Positions 22,400-34,775 of a stretch of 64,000 bases of DNA are shown piece by piece (within the stretch, counting starts at the first letter, position 1; each line of letters begins with the position of its first letter). The notes under the pieces are model-generated. The model was given only the letters and a program-made list of their open reading frames with translations. It had not been told where the DNA came from and did no database searches. A program made the position numbers and the translations under genes. Origin of the DNA: Sternotherus odoratus (lineage: Eukaryota; Chordata; Testudines; Kinosternidae); NCBI GenBank assembly GCA_032164245.1, contig JAVMKO010000002.1, positions 181,232,920 through 181,296,919 on the forward strand, read 5' to 3'.

Positions 22400-23130
22400 A
22401 GACTTAGGAGATCACTGTTGCTGCTTTCCCTCTGACCTGTTTCTGGCCCAGGCCTGTCTCTTTTTCTCACCTCTGGCTCCTTATCCCAGTCCCATTCTCC
22501 TCAAATAGCCAGTCCCAGTCACCACTCTTCTAGCTTCTGATTACATTCCCAGTCTTCTTGTCCAGTCAGACCCAACTGCCCCCTCCTGACTCTTCATTTG
22601 ATTTGTTTCATTCTCATCTCCTCTGGACATCAGTCTTCCCCATGACCATGTTCATCATCCACACTGGCTCCCAAACCCAGTCTCCCACTATTAGTTCCTT
22701 TTACAATTTCAGAGTCCCATCCACCTACCCACCTTCTTTACCCAGGCAGTACCAGTTTTCCTCTCAGATCCTGGCTCCTCTTCAGAATGATTTCCCTCCC
22801 TCCCCCCCAACTTCCTTCCACAAATCCCAATAGTTTCTGTCTCAGTCTCCTTGCCCAGAAATTTTTAGTCTCACCTTGTGGCTCCCCCAACCCCCACACC
22901 AGTTCTCCCACTCCTAATGTCCTTGCACTATACGTCCTGTCCTGCAACCCCAGTCCCCAGTCCCAGTTTCCCTCTCCCACCCCCCACCTCCAAGTCTCCA
23001 GTCCCAGTCTTCCCCCCTCGCTCCTTGTCTCAATCTATTCCCTCTACTCACTCTCCCCAAGGTCTGGCTCATCTCCTTTGTCTTTAGTTCAGGTGGCTTC
23101 CTCCTCCATGTTCCCTGGGTCCAACAGGGG
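22400..23130. repeat. Pyrimidine-rich, 'cagtccca' repeat block
   Basis: Strong C+T bias on the plus strand with many degenerate 'ccagtcccagtctt' phrases. The open frames are serine/proline-rich in one direction and glycine-rich in the other, as expected of low-complexity DNA rather than genes. Confidence 0.6.
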
Positions 23131-25499
23131 TTGTCACTAAGAGCACAGGAGAGATGGGCTGCCTGCTTTCTAGTTCCAGTGCCCTAACCTGGTTCCAGCA
23201 TGGCCCAGAACAGCCAGGAACTCTGTTCAGCCATGATGGAATCTTCAGGAATTTAGCTATGCACATCTAAGAAGTCTCTAAGAACATCTAAGAAGCATCT
23301 AAATAGTGGTTTTTCACAGCCTTATTGCTTGTCTAAATTTTGGTGGATTTTCACAGGTGGATTTTCACAATAGGCATGTCCCTGACAAAAGGCCACTCCT
23401 TTGCCAATTTAAAATCCCATCTCCGAAGCATGGGGGCATTAGAGTTTTTCAAAGAAACAGTAGCTGTTAAATTAACATAAACAACTTCTTTTTCCCTAGC
23501 ATCATTCTCAGAAAAGTATGAATTGTTTTGGGTGAAATTTTCCAAAAAAGTTCAACCTGAGGCAGACAAATTGTAGCCCAAATAATTAAAGGTTGGCAAA
23601 ACTGTAAGCAACTGAAAACAGAGTCTTGTAATGGGATGTGTCAGGTAACTTTAATAACAGGCAGTGTTAACCTCGCCCCCCCCCACCTCCATATAAAAAA
23701 GTATTCCTGTTCATGCATTATGAGTTACATTACAGATCTTATTTATGACCATTATTATGTCAAATTTTTCTAATTTATACAATTTTATACAAATTGTTGA
23801 TATGAAGTCAGTTTGTTTCCCTCTTGCTAATTTCCTTATCTTTACAATAAAAACAACATATATTTATTTCTGTGGTGTACTTTACATATTGTAAGTGTTT
23901 TAACTTCCACTTGTTTTGATTTTGAATTTTCTATTATGGCTGGAGAGATTAGCATTTTGGAGGAATTCAAAACAGGTTCGTTAACAAGGTACATTGACAC
24001 AAGATCTTAACATATAATGTGCTACTGGGTAGTCCAGTAGTTGTTAATTCATTTTATATGTAAGTTTTAATAGCAAAAAGTGTTCTTGTCCACCAAATTT
24101 GACTCTGCATTTTCCACTGTAATTAGGATAAAATTCTATAGGCTAACCAAACATCTAAATCACTAATAGAAACCTCTCTTTGGATGAGCAAACAAAGTTT
24201 GAAATGAAAATGAATTTTAAAACACAACTCATTTAAATGTTATATTTTTAATAAATCTTTATAATGGAAGAAGATCAGACATTCAATTTCTGATATTATG
24301 GTGTCCAGTTAAACTTGATTGTTCAATGTACTGAAGCAAGTTACACCTTAGAGAAATCATCCTGCTCATTACTGGGACAGGCAAAATCTTGCATGATTGC
24401 TTTCCAACACAAGAGATGAACAGAAAATACCATTTGCTCTGACTGGTGTCATGGATTTGTAGGTCCAGAAAATATTCCATAAGGAATTTAGATGAGAATT
24501 CTATGCATATACATTCATAATTTACTTCCACTAAAAAAGTGCAATACAGTAGAAAGATTAAATGAAAAATGAACTAAAAAAGGACTCCAGGCTATGGAAT
24601 ATCAACTTACAGCAGTCAGATAATGACCTGTCATGTCCACTCTGCAACTTTTCACAAAACAGATCTTAAACAAGGATGGAAAAGGAACTAGCAAAGTCAT
24701 TTTAACTATCATGATGTATGTGTAAATCTTTTGCTACTTTGGTCTTTTACAAAACTGGGTGGAGATACTGAAAAAGAAGGACAATTAAATATACATTATG
24801 TAACTCCCACTACCCTCATCTAAATTTTACAAAGAGATCTTGTACCTTAAAGAACTAGTGTTTAGACCAGTCATATACTATTGTGGAATGCAAAAGAATT
24901 TGTTGTTTAAAAGAAGCTTCTAAAAGTCTCTCTCGATACCATTATTCTAAAACACTGGAAATGTTATGATTTTGGGAACTGAGATTTGGCAGTATTAGAA
25001 GCATAGAGGAATCCTTTTCCAAGGGAGGTAGGTGATGTTATTAAAATGCTAGCTAATAGGTTTATTTCAGCTTTCATGTGAGGTAACAAAAACAACAATG
25101 TTTTTAAGATGAGAAAGCTTGTCAGACCTTAGTGGTGAGCATCACCCATTCAATAAAAGTGACAGGCAGTATTACCAGCAGAGATGATATTGCCCTCATG
25201 CCCTGCAGCAAAGTCACTGTCTGTCTGTTATCTGACAGACAGGGTAATATGGGAATATGTTACATTGGTGGGAAAATAACTGACAAGATTCCTGGAGAGT
25301 CTTGTGACATATTATGATCAAAACAGAAGTAGCCTACAAGGCGCTGTGACAGAGAGCAACTTAAAGCATATGTTTATTACCATCACATTGCATCTTTGTA
25401 TTGCTTCCACCTGCAAACATTCAATAATGTCTCAAAAATTAATTGTTAGGTCAACACCATGTTACCATCACTCAATTTCTAAAATTAAAAAAACAAAAC
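23131..25499. other. No gene recognised
   Basis: AT-rich sequence, interpreted as intron. No exon with good splice sites and no element boundary could be supported. Confidence 0.5.
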
Positions 25500-25504
25500 A
25501 AAAA

Positions 25505-25830
25505 ACAGTTACCTACCTTTCATAACTGTTGCTTCGAGATGTGTTACTCATGTCTATCCCATTGTAGGTGTGTGCGTGCCCATGTACGAGGCCTTCGGCA
25601 TCCTTAAGGCTGGCTGTAGCGTCCTCTGGAGGGCCGGGGTATATCAGGCGCCACCGGCCCTCCTTTTTGCCGACAACTCTGACAGAGGAGCAGGAGGGTG
25701 GGTAATGGAATGGACATGAACAATACATCTCTAAAAACAACAGGTAGGTAACCGTTTTTTCTTCTTCGAGTTCTTGCTCATGTCTTGCTCATGTCTTGCT
25801 CATGTCCATTCCACTGTAGGTGGGCTCAAA
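25505..25830. repeat. DIRS-B left end and internal complementary region
   Basis: Contains the hairpin arms and the join to the right-end complement (cttcttcgagttcttgctca). Here the unit 'tcttgctcatg' is present three times in tandem (about 25773-25810), a local expansion absent from A and C. Confidence 0.8.
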
Positions 25831-25834
25831 GTTC

Positions 25835-26600
25835 ACAGTCTTGTAGACTGAAGTACTGCTCTGCTGAAATCAGCAACAGCCTGACATAGTCAGTGCACAG
25901 TGTGAAGCAAAAGTCTGGACGGACATGGTCACGATGTGGCAGATTTCCTGGATCAGCACCTGAGCGGCTCACTTGACTAGGGCGCAGGCATCATGATCGC
26001 TGGTGGGGGCACCCTTTGCCAGCTCATAGCAGTAGCCAATGCAGGCAGTTATCTAGGACAAGATTCTCTGGATAGACACCAGGCAACCCTTCATCCAGTC
26101 TGCGACAGCAACACACAGTTGTGTAGATGTACCTAATGTTCATCCTCTCTATGTAGAAGGCTGGTGACCTCCAGATGTCCAGAGTATGCAGCCTGTATTC
26201 CTCATCCGTAAAATAAGGTTTGGGCAGAAGACCAGTACCTATTTGTCCTGACCGGTATATAACTGGGAGACACCGTGGACAGAAAAGCCAGGTGCAGACG
26301 CAGCTGGACCTTGTCCTTATAGAGGATTATATAAGGCAACTCCAATGTGAGCACCCTGATCTCAGACACCCTACGGGCCAAAGTTATAGTAACAAAAAAG
26401 GAGACCTTCGAGGAGAGGAGGAGGAAGCAGGAAGCTAGGGGCTCAAAGGGGGCCCCGTAAGCCTGCACAGCACAAGATTCAGGTCCCAAGGTCTTGGTAA
26501 AACCGCTCCAGACCTTTCAAGAACTCTGCTGTCGTGGGATCGGCAAAGACCGATCTGCTATGAAACGTAGGATGGAAAGCCGAAACGGCCGCCAGCTACA
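25835..26600 (-). pseudogene. DIRS-B tyrosine recombinase remnant
   Basis: A readable piece at 26202-26489 contains FEPLASCFLLLSSKVSF and ARRVSEIRVLTLELPY, equivalent to the block around the first catalytic arginine in copy C. Flanking parts are scrambled by indels and stops. No functional product is expected. Confidence 0.75.
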
Positions 26601-27570
26601 CCTTACAGAGAACAGCAACAGGCTCTGTCGTGTGGCTTAAGGTGCAGCAAATAGTCCAGGATGCCATGCTGGGGCTATGAGGATGACTGTTGGTTGCTCT
26701 GTCTTGCTTCACCTTGAGCAGGACTTGTGGATTAATGGCATCAGCATTCCTGACCATGGAATCAGGAAGGAACCCAACAGGGAGCTCCTGTCCCCATCCA
26801 GGACAGATCAGAACACATGGCACTTCCTGTTCTGTTTGGACATGAACAAGTCCACCTGGGAGATCCGCATCTGTGGAAAACTAGGCTGACCACCTCTGGA
26901 TGGAGTGACCATTTGTGTCAAGATGAGAAGGTTCTGCTGAGTCAATTTGCCAGGACGTTCTTGGCTCTAGGCAGGTGGGTGGCAACCAAATAAACGGCAA
27001 ACGTCTGTGTTGCGGGAATATGGAGACAGAACAGTAAACTTCCTTCAAGTCAAGAGCAGTGTACCATTCCCCCGGATCCAGGGAAGAGATGATGAAGACC
27101 AGGGTTATCATGTGGAACTTCAACTTCATGAGCGACATGTGGAGGCCACGCAGGTTCAGAATGGGGTCTGAGTCCCCCTTTTGCCTTCAGGATTGGGACG
27201 TAGTGGGAGTAGAATCCTCTTCCTTGAGTGTCCTAAGGAACTTCCTCCATGGCCCCCCAGGCGTAGGAGATTCTCAACCTCGTGAATGAGAAGTTACTTG
27301 TGAGAAGATTCCCTGAAGAGAGACGGGGAAATGGAAATGGCAGGAAGAAGGGGTGGCCAAAAACTCAGGGTGTTGCCCCACGTCACTATGTCTAGGTTTG
27401 ATGTAACCCACAACCAGGCCAAGCGGTAGGGGAACAGGAGTTCAAAGACAGGGTGGAAAGGATCCGGACAGTTGGCTGATGCATCACTCCCAAGGGACCC
27501 CTCAAAATGAGTGCTTTTGGTCCCCAGGTGCTTAATTGGGCCAGGTTGTGCAGGAGATTGGGATGACAAA
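26601..27570 (-). pseudogene. DIRS-B reverse transcriptase remnant
   Basis: At 26881-27138 the frame reads LKFHMITLVFIISSLDPGEW followed by YTALDLKEVY, matching the RT segment with the first catalytic aspartate in A and C. The YLDD region and RNase H seem deleted or unreadable: the distance to the recombinase remnant is much shorter than in C. Confidence 0.7.
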
Positions 27571-29651
27571 GGGCAGTGGCAGTTAAACCCAATATCCCTT
27601 TTTTTTTTTGCAGTACCCTTTTGAGGCTGTCACTGTCTGGGTGGTGGAGGAGGCCAGAACAGCTGCCTGGACTTCTGAGGAATGTGCATCCCCAGAGAGA
27701 AAAGGGTTGCCCTTGTATCCTGCAGGCCATGCAGATGCGTATCCATTTGGTTGGAAAATAGACCAACACTGTTAAACGGGAGGTCCTGGATAAAGGCCTG
27801 CATCTCCTGGGACAGGCCGGCAGTCTGGAGCCAGGAATGTCACTGCTGAGGCGACCACTCGGGCAGCTGAATCGGTGTGGTCTCCTCTTCCACGAAGCTT
27901 GCAAACCCCTGGGACATGGAGTCCCTGAACCTGAAAAGAGCCCCACAGGTTAAAACTGTAATGGGCCAAGAGAGCTGGCCATAAAATAAATGTTTTGACC
28001 AAACAAATCCAGTCTCTTAGACTCTATTTTCAGGGGTGGAGCTGGTGGGCCTCCTGCTTTTGTTGGCCGCTGACACGACCAATGACCCAGGTGGCAGACT
28101 GTACTCAAACTCTTTTGTGGGAACAAAGTACTTTTTTTTCTGCCTTTTTAGCGGGTGGGCAGGATGGAGGGCAGGATTTGCCCGACGGCTTGACAATTTT
28201 CAGGAGCCTCTCGTATACTGGCAGTGCGACCCGGTCTGGGATGGACATGGAGAGTACGCTAAATATTGTGTCCATCTGTTCCTCCATCTCTTCTGCCTTG
28301 ATGCCCAAGTTGGATGCCACCCTGCGAAGCAGCATCTGAATTTTTCTGGTGGGCTAGCTCTGGAAGGCTCCGCCACCACCTTGTCCAAGGAAGAGGAAGA
28401 TTATTAGATTACCAGGGGAGGTCCAGCAGTGTCCTCACCTGTCAGGGTGGGAGGCTTTGGGGTGAGTACTGGAACCTCACCAGTGACGGGAACCAGGACA
28501 TCCTGCACTGAGCCTGGTGCCGTGGTTATCGGGGGCACTGCCTTCGGACTGTCTGATGCGGCGACCAAAGGCTGGCAGGAGTGGAGCACCGGCGTGATGG
28601 GAAAGCCCCATACATTCCAATAAGGCCGCTGGCTCTGCTGCCAGATTGGCGCCAATGTCACGGATGCACCCTCTGGAGCCCAATCACGTTGCCTGGCCGA
28701 AGGGCTGAATTGCACCTCCGAGCCTGAGATGTTGTCACCCTCCGGCCACCAGGGCGGGGCTGTGGTGGCTTGAGTCTGACGGCTCACCATCGCTGCTGGA
28801 GACTGGTGACGGGAACAGTCTGATTGGTGCCAGAAGTAGGGGTAGTGGCGCCGCATCGGGGAGCGCTCTCAAGGTCTCGACAACAGCAACTGACAGTGCA
28901 ACAAAGACGAGGGCAGGGGAGATCGACGATGCCTGGACGAGCTTCGGCACAACAATGGGGATCGGGAGCATGGTGCCAACAACTCTCAGTGGACAGCTGG
29001 AGACCAGGGTCGATGCAGAGACCAAGAACGTGGCAACCTAGGGCTATGGAGATCAGTGATGCTCGCTTGTTTTGTGCAAGGGAAGCATTTGCTGGTTCCA
29101 TAGCCACAAACGGTGCCAGCTGCGGCAGAGGCGCTCTCAGCTCTCCAGGAGCCGGGGCCTCAGAAGGGACTGACAGTGCCATCAGCCCCGGCACCTGGAG
29201 CTTCCCGGAGATGGTGGCAAGCCATTCGGGGAGAGGAATTCACCAAGCCTGAGCCCTTTAGCGGGTATGTAGTGGGCATAAGGTGTCCTTTGCCCAGAGC
29301 CTCGAGGTTGGGCTTGGTCATTGCTATCCTCTTACTCTTTCTCTTCGGCGACAGGGATCAGTGCTTGGAGGACCTCGGTTCTGGGGGTGTGCTACACATC
29401 GAAACTGAATTGCTGGGTGCTGGTTCTGGCTACGCTGGCTCTGAAGCTGGGTGCAGGGCAACCTGCATCAGGAGGGCCTTAAGGCGGTGTCGCACTCTCT
29501 TTGTGTCTGCGGATGGATGTTCTAGCAGATGCGACAGCGCTCCTTTTATATGGGTTTTCCCAAGGCACTGTAGACAACTCTTGTGCGGGTCACTAACAGG
29601 CATAGGCCTGTTACACGAAGAGCCTGGCTTGAAACCAGGAGACTGGGGCAT
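27571..29651 (-). pseudogene. DIRS-B gag remnant
   Basis: The start region at 29651 reads MPQSPGFKPG, then SDPHKSCLQCLGKTH, matching the copy C Gag N-terminus but with one of the first Cys pairs altered. A middle piece at 28105-28335 (SNLGIKAEEMEEQMDTIF, VALPVYERLLKIV) matches the helical C-terminal part of Gag. Between them, short RSP and SSSRHRRSP phrases near 28910-28960 hint at a decayed arginine-serine stretch. Many stops. Not functional. Confidence 0.75.
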
Positions 29652-30194
29652 GCCCCACCAGAGGAAAAATCCCCACTGGGACAATATCTAAACATTTAAC
29701 GGGTACTTAAGAACTAACTAACAACGATTTACAGGTAAAACACAAGGCTAAGCTAGATGGGAAACTGCTGACCACTTGCAAAGCAAGGGACAGAGGTGCT
29801 CCTACTGACTACCATGGGTGGTAAGAAGGAACTGAGAAGGCGCAGGGCTAGTGGCGCCTGATATACCACGCCATAAGCGCGGCACTCCACAGGGTGCCAT
29901 AGCCAGTCCTCGGGTACCGCTAAGGCAACAGTCTCCGATGGTCGCGCACTGTGGCTGTGCATACACCTACAATGGAATCGACATGAGCAAGCACTCAAAG
30001 AACTATAATTAGAAAGGTAGATAAAGTAATCTGCTTTATTAGGACAATAAAATCATTAGACAAAACCGAACCAATAAGTATCACATAATCTGCTTGTCCA
30101 ATTTTTTTTTTAGGGCCAATACACCTAAACATTCACTGTCTAGGAAAAGTTAAAATTTGTTTATCTGCATTAATATTCATTCATACTAATATTC

Positions 30195-30336
30195 ATACTT
30201 CCACTGCTTGCATCCGACCAAGTGGGTATTAGCCCATGAAAGCTTATGCTTCAATACTTTAGTTAGTCTTTAAGGTGCCACAGGACTCTTTGTTACTTCT
30301 GCTATTCCAGACTAACACGGCTACCTCTCTGATTCA
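30195..30336 (+). repeat. Reptile SINE/LINE-tail-like dispersed repeat
   Basis: Contains 'gcatccgaccaagtgggtat', 'cccatgaaagcttatgct', 'aaggtgccacaggactcttt' and 'ccagactaacacggctacc', a widely dispersed reptile retroposon tail I recognise. The exact family (turtle tRNA-type SINE or LINE tail) is uncertain. Confidence 0.65.
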
Positions 30337-32846
30337 TACTATAGTGATTATTTAAATTGGATTTAAGCAGATGAATAGCAAAAGAAATAAGTTAAATTTT
30401 CTTTATTACTTTCCATTTGGAAATGTTATTTTTAAAGTCTTATTTCTCCACTGACGGGAAAGAGACTGCATTATTGTCTTCTTGGCAAATGCTGAAATGT
30501 GCAATCCTATTTCACTGCTATATTCCTTACAGGAAACTCTGTTGTGACATACCAAAAATTGGATTTAGTGGTTGAGTGAGAGATTTAAATGCTCGTGGCT
30601 CCAGTCTGCTATTCCTCCATAGGTAAGACATAGTGCAGCAAACAATGCCAGATTTCTTACACTGTTGCTGCCTAATGGGCTTATATTCAGCCCAAAAGGA
30701 CCACCCCTTTATAGTGGGCTGGGGGAAACTCTAGAATTCATATGTATTTATTGGCTGTTGAAATATATGCAGGGTATTATGTGTAAAATATATATTATAA
30801 AGCAAGATAAAAGATTAAAATTGGAAAAGAAAGAAAACATTAAGCCTTTTAAAATTATTTTCATATAAAGGAAGGATTGTACAAAAAGTTTAATTCAGCT
30901 AACATGATCTTGTTAGACACAATATAGCATAACAGATGAGAAAAAATACGGTCTGCTAAAAATAAAGACATTTCTTAATATGGACAGCAACATAGCTTTT
31001 TTTCAATAGTTTCTTTACACTGCTTTGCAGTAAAAAATTATTTGTTAAGTAACTAAACAAAGCCACAAGGAGTCCCCATAAGACAACTTTCTCAGCACCT
31101 ATCATATTAATCATTTTCTCATTCAAATATAATTAAAATTGGCAATGTTTAAAATAGTGCAATAAATCAGATTTAATTGCTAAATATTAATTTTAAGAAT
31201 GGGTCTTTATGAATTAAATATGAAAATCAGTCTCAGTAATAAACATCTTGTTGGTATATTTTTAAATGTGAAGTCATCCCTTTAATAAGTACAGCTGTGG
31301 TCATTGTAGATTGCATATTCCATTTTAATTTTTCAAAACATGTAATCTTACATCAAAATATCTAGAAATTAACACACTTTACAGAAAAATTGTGTTGAAT
31401 TAATTTTCATGGGTAAATTATTCAGCAAGCATAGCATTTTATCTCCATAGTTTGGCCAGCTATGCAAAATACACATTTCGAGTTTCAAAAAGTGCCCTTT
31501 TGCAAAAACATTAACAAAATAGCAGGTGGAACATTTTAACTAATGTTATAAAAACCCTTTTGGTTTAAGAGGTGACAGGAATTCAATATCAATTATAATT
31601 CACTCCAGGAATGACCATTGTATTTAAGTGGTATTCAAGAAAGACTGCTTGATGTCCAAACTACAGTTGACAGCTAATTTCCAACGTCCATCTTTGTATC
31701 TTCTTGAGGAAGAATGATTTGATTAACACCCAGCAAAGCAGAGTATTTTTTTTTCCAATTGTAAAAGGACACCAGCAACCTGAAAATCCCATTTCTGCCT
31801 GAAAATTTTGTATCTACTTTAGTTATAAATAACTGTACAGCTAAGAAAGAGTATTAGACGCTAAAGAAGTTAATTGAAAAAGATCCTCTATTTTTTCTCT
31901 GTTAACTTTGTGTGTTTGATAGCATTTCCTTTATAGTCCACTTCCCTATGTAATCAGTTATTCAGTCACTTTATGTCTTCCCGAAAATACCCTGATAAGC
32001 ATCAACAAGCAGCAAACCTTATGAAATTTAACTCATTTTTAAAAAAGCTCTTATTTCAATGATATACTATCAGAAAAAGGATATTTTTGAAATTATTTTT
32101 TAAATAAAAAAAAATCAAGTTGAGAGTGTCTCTTTAAAGCATCCAGAGGGTGCTGGCTACCATGCCAACACTAAAGAAACTAGTGTTCAGGAAAATGTTA
32201 ATAAACTAAATCAAACCCAACAAAAATATCATATGTCCTTTGCAGGATAACAACACAGAAGTGGATGATTGTTGGTAGCATTAATATAATAAAGTTTCAG
32301 TAGTGAGAATTTTAAGTTCAAATAATTTTTTCATGTTATACCTTACAAATATCCCTCATTCTTACCTAATAATGATCTTCATAATTGATTTATATTGGAA
32401 AAACAAAAACAAAAAATGTAGACTTTCAAATCTATTTTTTAAATGAATTTACTATTAACCATGCCTTCAAAGGTCATGGTTTACATTATTAAAATATCGG
32501 ACTGCTTATAATAGGGAAAAGAATGATATGGTATTTTAAGTTAATACTTTAGGCTTATATAGTTAGGGGTCACCACCATAATGTAAGTTAAGAGGAAGAA
32601 GAAACTCCCCTTTATCGAGCCAATTAACACAATTTGAATTTTGCATTTTTCTCTCCTTCAGTTTAAGCCAAGATGAAATCCTTGCAGTGTGACCTTTAAC
32701 TGTGTAAAATTAAATGTCTGCTTCCCAATGCAAATCTATGCAAAGTATTTAAACACAAACTCAAGATGAGAAACTATGCAATGATTTGCTCAAAAAAGCT
32801 GTGCAAAACCAGAACTCCTCTCAGTTTTCACAGACTGAATTAACTT
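30337..32846 (-). other. Probable PHF14 intron 3' of the exon
   Basis: Very AT-rich, without recognisable repeats or frames. It follows the exon's splice donor on the minus strand, so it should be intronic. No exon for the expected acidic C-terminal end of PHF14 could be found in it. Confidence 0.55.
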
Positions 32847-32848
32847 AC

Positions 32849-32966
32849 TTTAGAGGAAGTAGAATCACACTCTTGACAAATCCATCCATAGCCTGTCTGT
32901 TTTGGAGATTTTTTCAAAGGAGGATCCAGACAACCAAAATGGTAGCAGAGTCTGCATTCATCACAC
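32849..32966 (-). CDS. PHF14: PHF14 internal exon: C-terminal half of a PHD finger
   Basis: This is the only convincing host-gene exon in the window. The 118-bp exon supplies the last base of a split codon plus 39 codons, from CDECRLCYHFGCLDPP to CQECDSTSSK. The Cys/His spacing (CDEC, H-x2-C, then W-x-C-x2-C) is the second half of a Cys4-His-Cys3 PHD zinc finger. From memory it is almost identical to the last PHD finger of vertebrate PHF14, a nuclear chromatin reader. On the minus strand a pyrimidine-rich tract and AG (32967-32968) precede it, and AAA|GTAAGT (donor GT at 32847-32848) ends it. The upstream intron is phase 2, the downstream one phase 0. The first half of the finger must lie in an upstream exon at higher coordinates outside this window. 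Every residue of the motif is intact, so the gene is probably functional. Confidence 0.9.
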
Positions 32967-32968
32967 CT

Positions 32969-34591
32969 ACAGGAGAAACAGATACATTGTGTTTCTTCAT
33001 CAGTTAAATCAAGCCACTCCACACCCCATGGAAAACTTACCCCCAAAGCGCCGAATCATTAGTTTGGATTAAAACAGACGTTTTCAGGAAGCGTGATTTA
33101 CATGTACACTCACACATTTCAAATATGTTTCTATTTAATTTGGAATATTCTCAGCGAGAAATGCAGGAGACAGCTATGTATTTTCTGTATATTTATGATT
33201 TGCAGAATTTAGTATACTTTCCAGCTAACACAACTTTTTACATTATGGATCTTCCATAATGTCTGCAAACATATCTAGTCATTCAAACATGTTTGCAATT
33301 GCATGAATGATTTTTTAAAATAGTGACTTTGTAACTAATAAATAAAATCTGCACAAAGTAGTCAATAAGGTGAGATTCTTTTAGTAAGAATTTGAAAAGG
33401 TCATTCAATTAAAACATTCTGCTGCCATCTTTCACTTATAACTCTCAAAAAACCTACTCTGTACACATCATAATTCTGAGTTTATCAACAAGCTTTTTGA
33501 TGATGTTTTGTGCCATGTACACCCCACAGGCAACAGTCTGAAACATCTATCATAACTATTCTTTGTTCAGACATTTTTAGTCTACTGCCACTGAAGAAGC
33601 ATTTGCTATACTGCAGTGCTTAATGAAAGGAGTCTTACATCAGACAGTACACCAATATGCTCAAGAGGAAAAAATAATTTAACAACAAATAATGGAGATT
33701 CAGACATTTAATTGAAGTGGTTGTCTTCATTACTTTTTTGCATATACCCTATGCTTGTTTGTTCAAAAGGGAAAGGTTTTTGAAAATTAATTTTGTCATA
33801 TTCCTTTTATTTATTCCATTTAAGTGTCTCAAATGTTTGTATTAAAGCCTCATAAACCAGGAAATTCACAAATAAGCTAGCAAAGCAAATTTAAGAAACC
33901 CGCAAACTGTAGCAAGGTGCAGAATGCAGAAGGATTTTTTTAAATCATAAAAGACACAGTGTGTTACTTATCAGACCAAGAATAACAATATATTTTAATA
34001 ACAGAGCACATAGCAGAAAGAGGATTAAGCAAAATGAATGCACAAAAATATTTGAAAAGTATTTTCTCCATATAAAAAAATAATCAGTTTGGGATAGTAT
34101 TTGGTTAACCTAAAGAAGTATTTTTCTAGTATTACTGCAGAGGTTGCACATTCTGGAATTGTCATATAGAGCATGATCATTGGTAAAAGGTGAAATCTCT
34201 GTTCCTCCAAGATCCTTTATTAGTAATGCCTTTTTACACTATTGCCTACTTCCATATGGACACTCTGGGCTCTAACCAGAGTTTTGCCTGCTTAAAGAAT
34301 GTAAGACTAGGCCCAAAAGATATTTTTACATTGGCATAATGAAAACAGTATCCTGCATAGCACTTACTATGTTAAACTGTATCTTTGCCTGATTGTAGTA
34401 TAAGCCCTATGACTACAAAAGAAAATATAAATTTAACGGCTTTTTAAATCAATTGCATAATAAAATATATTAAGAGCAGTATAATTATAACCACGTTGTA
34501 ACCATTTTGTTTAGTCACTGGCTAGATAATTATTAATAGCATAACTAGAAATATAAACAATTTTTAAAAAATCTTGCAAAGGCATTTTAGC
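32969..34591 (-). other. Probable PHF14 intron 5' of the exon
   Basis: AT-rich. The minus-strand polypyrimidine tract of the acceptor lies directly next to the exon. Nothing else was recognised. Confidence 0.55.
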
Positions 34592-34616
34592 AAATAAATA
34601 AATAAATAAATAAATA
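34592..34616. repeat. (AAAT)n microsatellite
   Basis: Six consecutive aaat units, directly upstream of the MIR fragment. Confidence 0.9.
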
Positions 34617-34639
34617 CATAAATAGAAGAGGGGCAGGAT

Positions 34640-34775
34640 TGTTAATGATGAGAGATGGGAATATAAGAGCCTGGACTCCTGATACCTATTCGTGGCTTTG
34701 CAAGTGATTTGTGAGACCTTCGGTAAGTCACTTAGCCTTCTTGTGCCTCAGTTTCCTAATCTATCACTGAAATGT
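34640..34775 (+). repeat. MIR SINE
   Basis: 'agcctggactcctgatacc' and 'gagaccttcggtaagtcact', then 'tgtgcctcagtttcctaatc', follow the MIR consensus including its CORE region. Old and truncated. Confidence 0.8.

Larger units (their letters stand above)
25500..30003 (-). mobile_element. DIRS-type retrotransposon copy B (old, decayed)
   Basis: Same architecture and orientation as copies A and C, but strongly diverged. The left end (tacctacctttcataactgt, 'gcttcgagatgtgttactca') has its inverse complement at about 25690-25770. The right end (acctacaatggaatcgacat, 'gagcaagcactcaaagaac') is the inverted partner. Inside, recombinase, RT and gag pieces occur in the right order but are broken by many stops and indels. 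Copy B is closer in length to an intact element than copy A, so it kept gag. It represents an older insertion or a distinct subfamily. Confidence 0.85.

Noticed and set aside
22558..23140. Ser/Pro-rich frames of 70-117 codons
   Set aside because: Low-complexity pyrimidine tract; frames are open because of base bias.
24283..24531. 82-codon minus-strand frame, considered as the PHF14 C-terminal exon
   Set aside because: The translation has no resemblance to the expected acidic/lysine-rich C-terminus and no acceptor with a pyrimidine tract at its beginning.
28824..29691. Plus-strand frames of 140-190 codons in DIRS-B
   Set aside because: Antisense to the decayed gag of copy B; no domain and no match to A or C.
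34025..34210. Minus-strand frame containing PECATS, resembling the start of a PHD-finger exon
   Set aside because: Only four residues (ECAT) resemble the expected upstream PHF14 exon. There is no further Cys/His spacing and no good splice sites around it.
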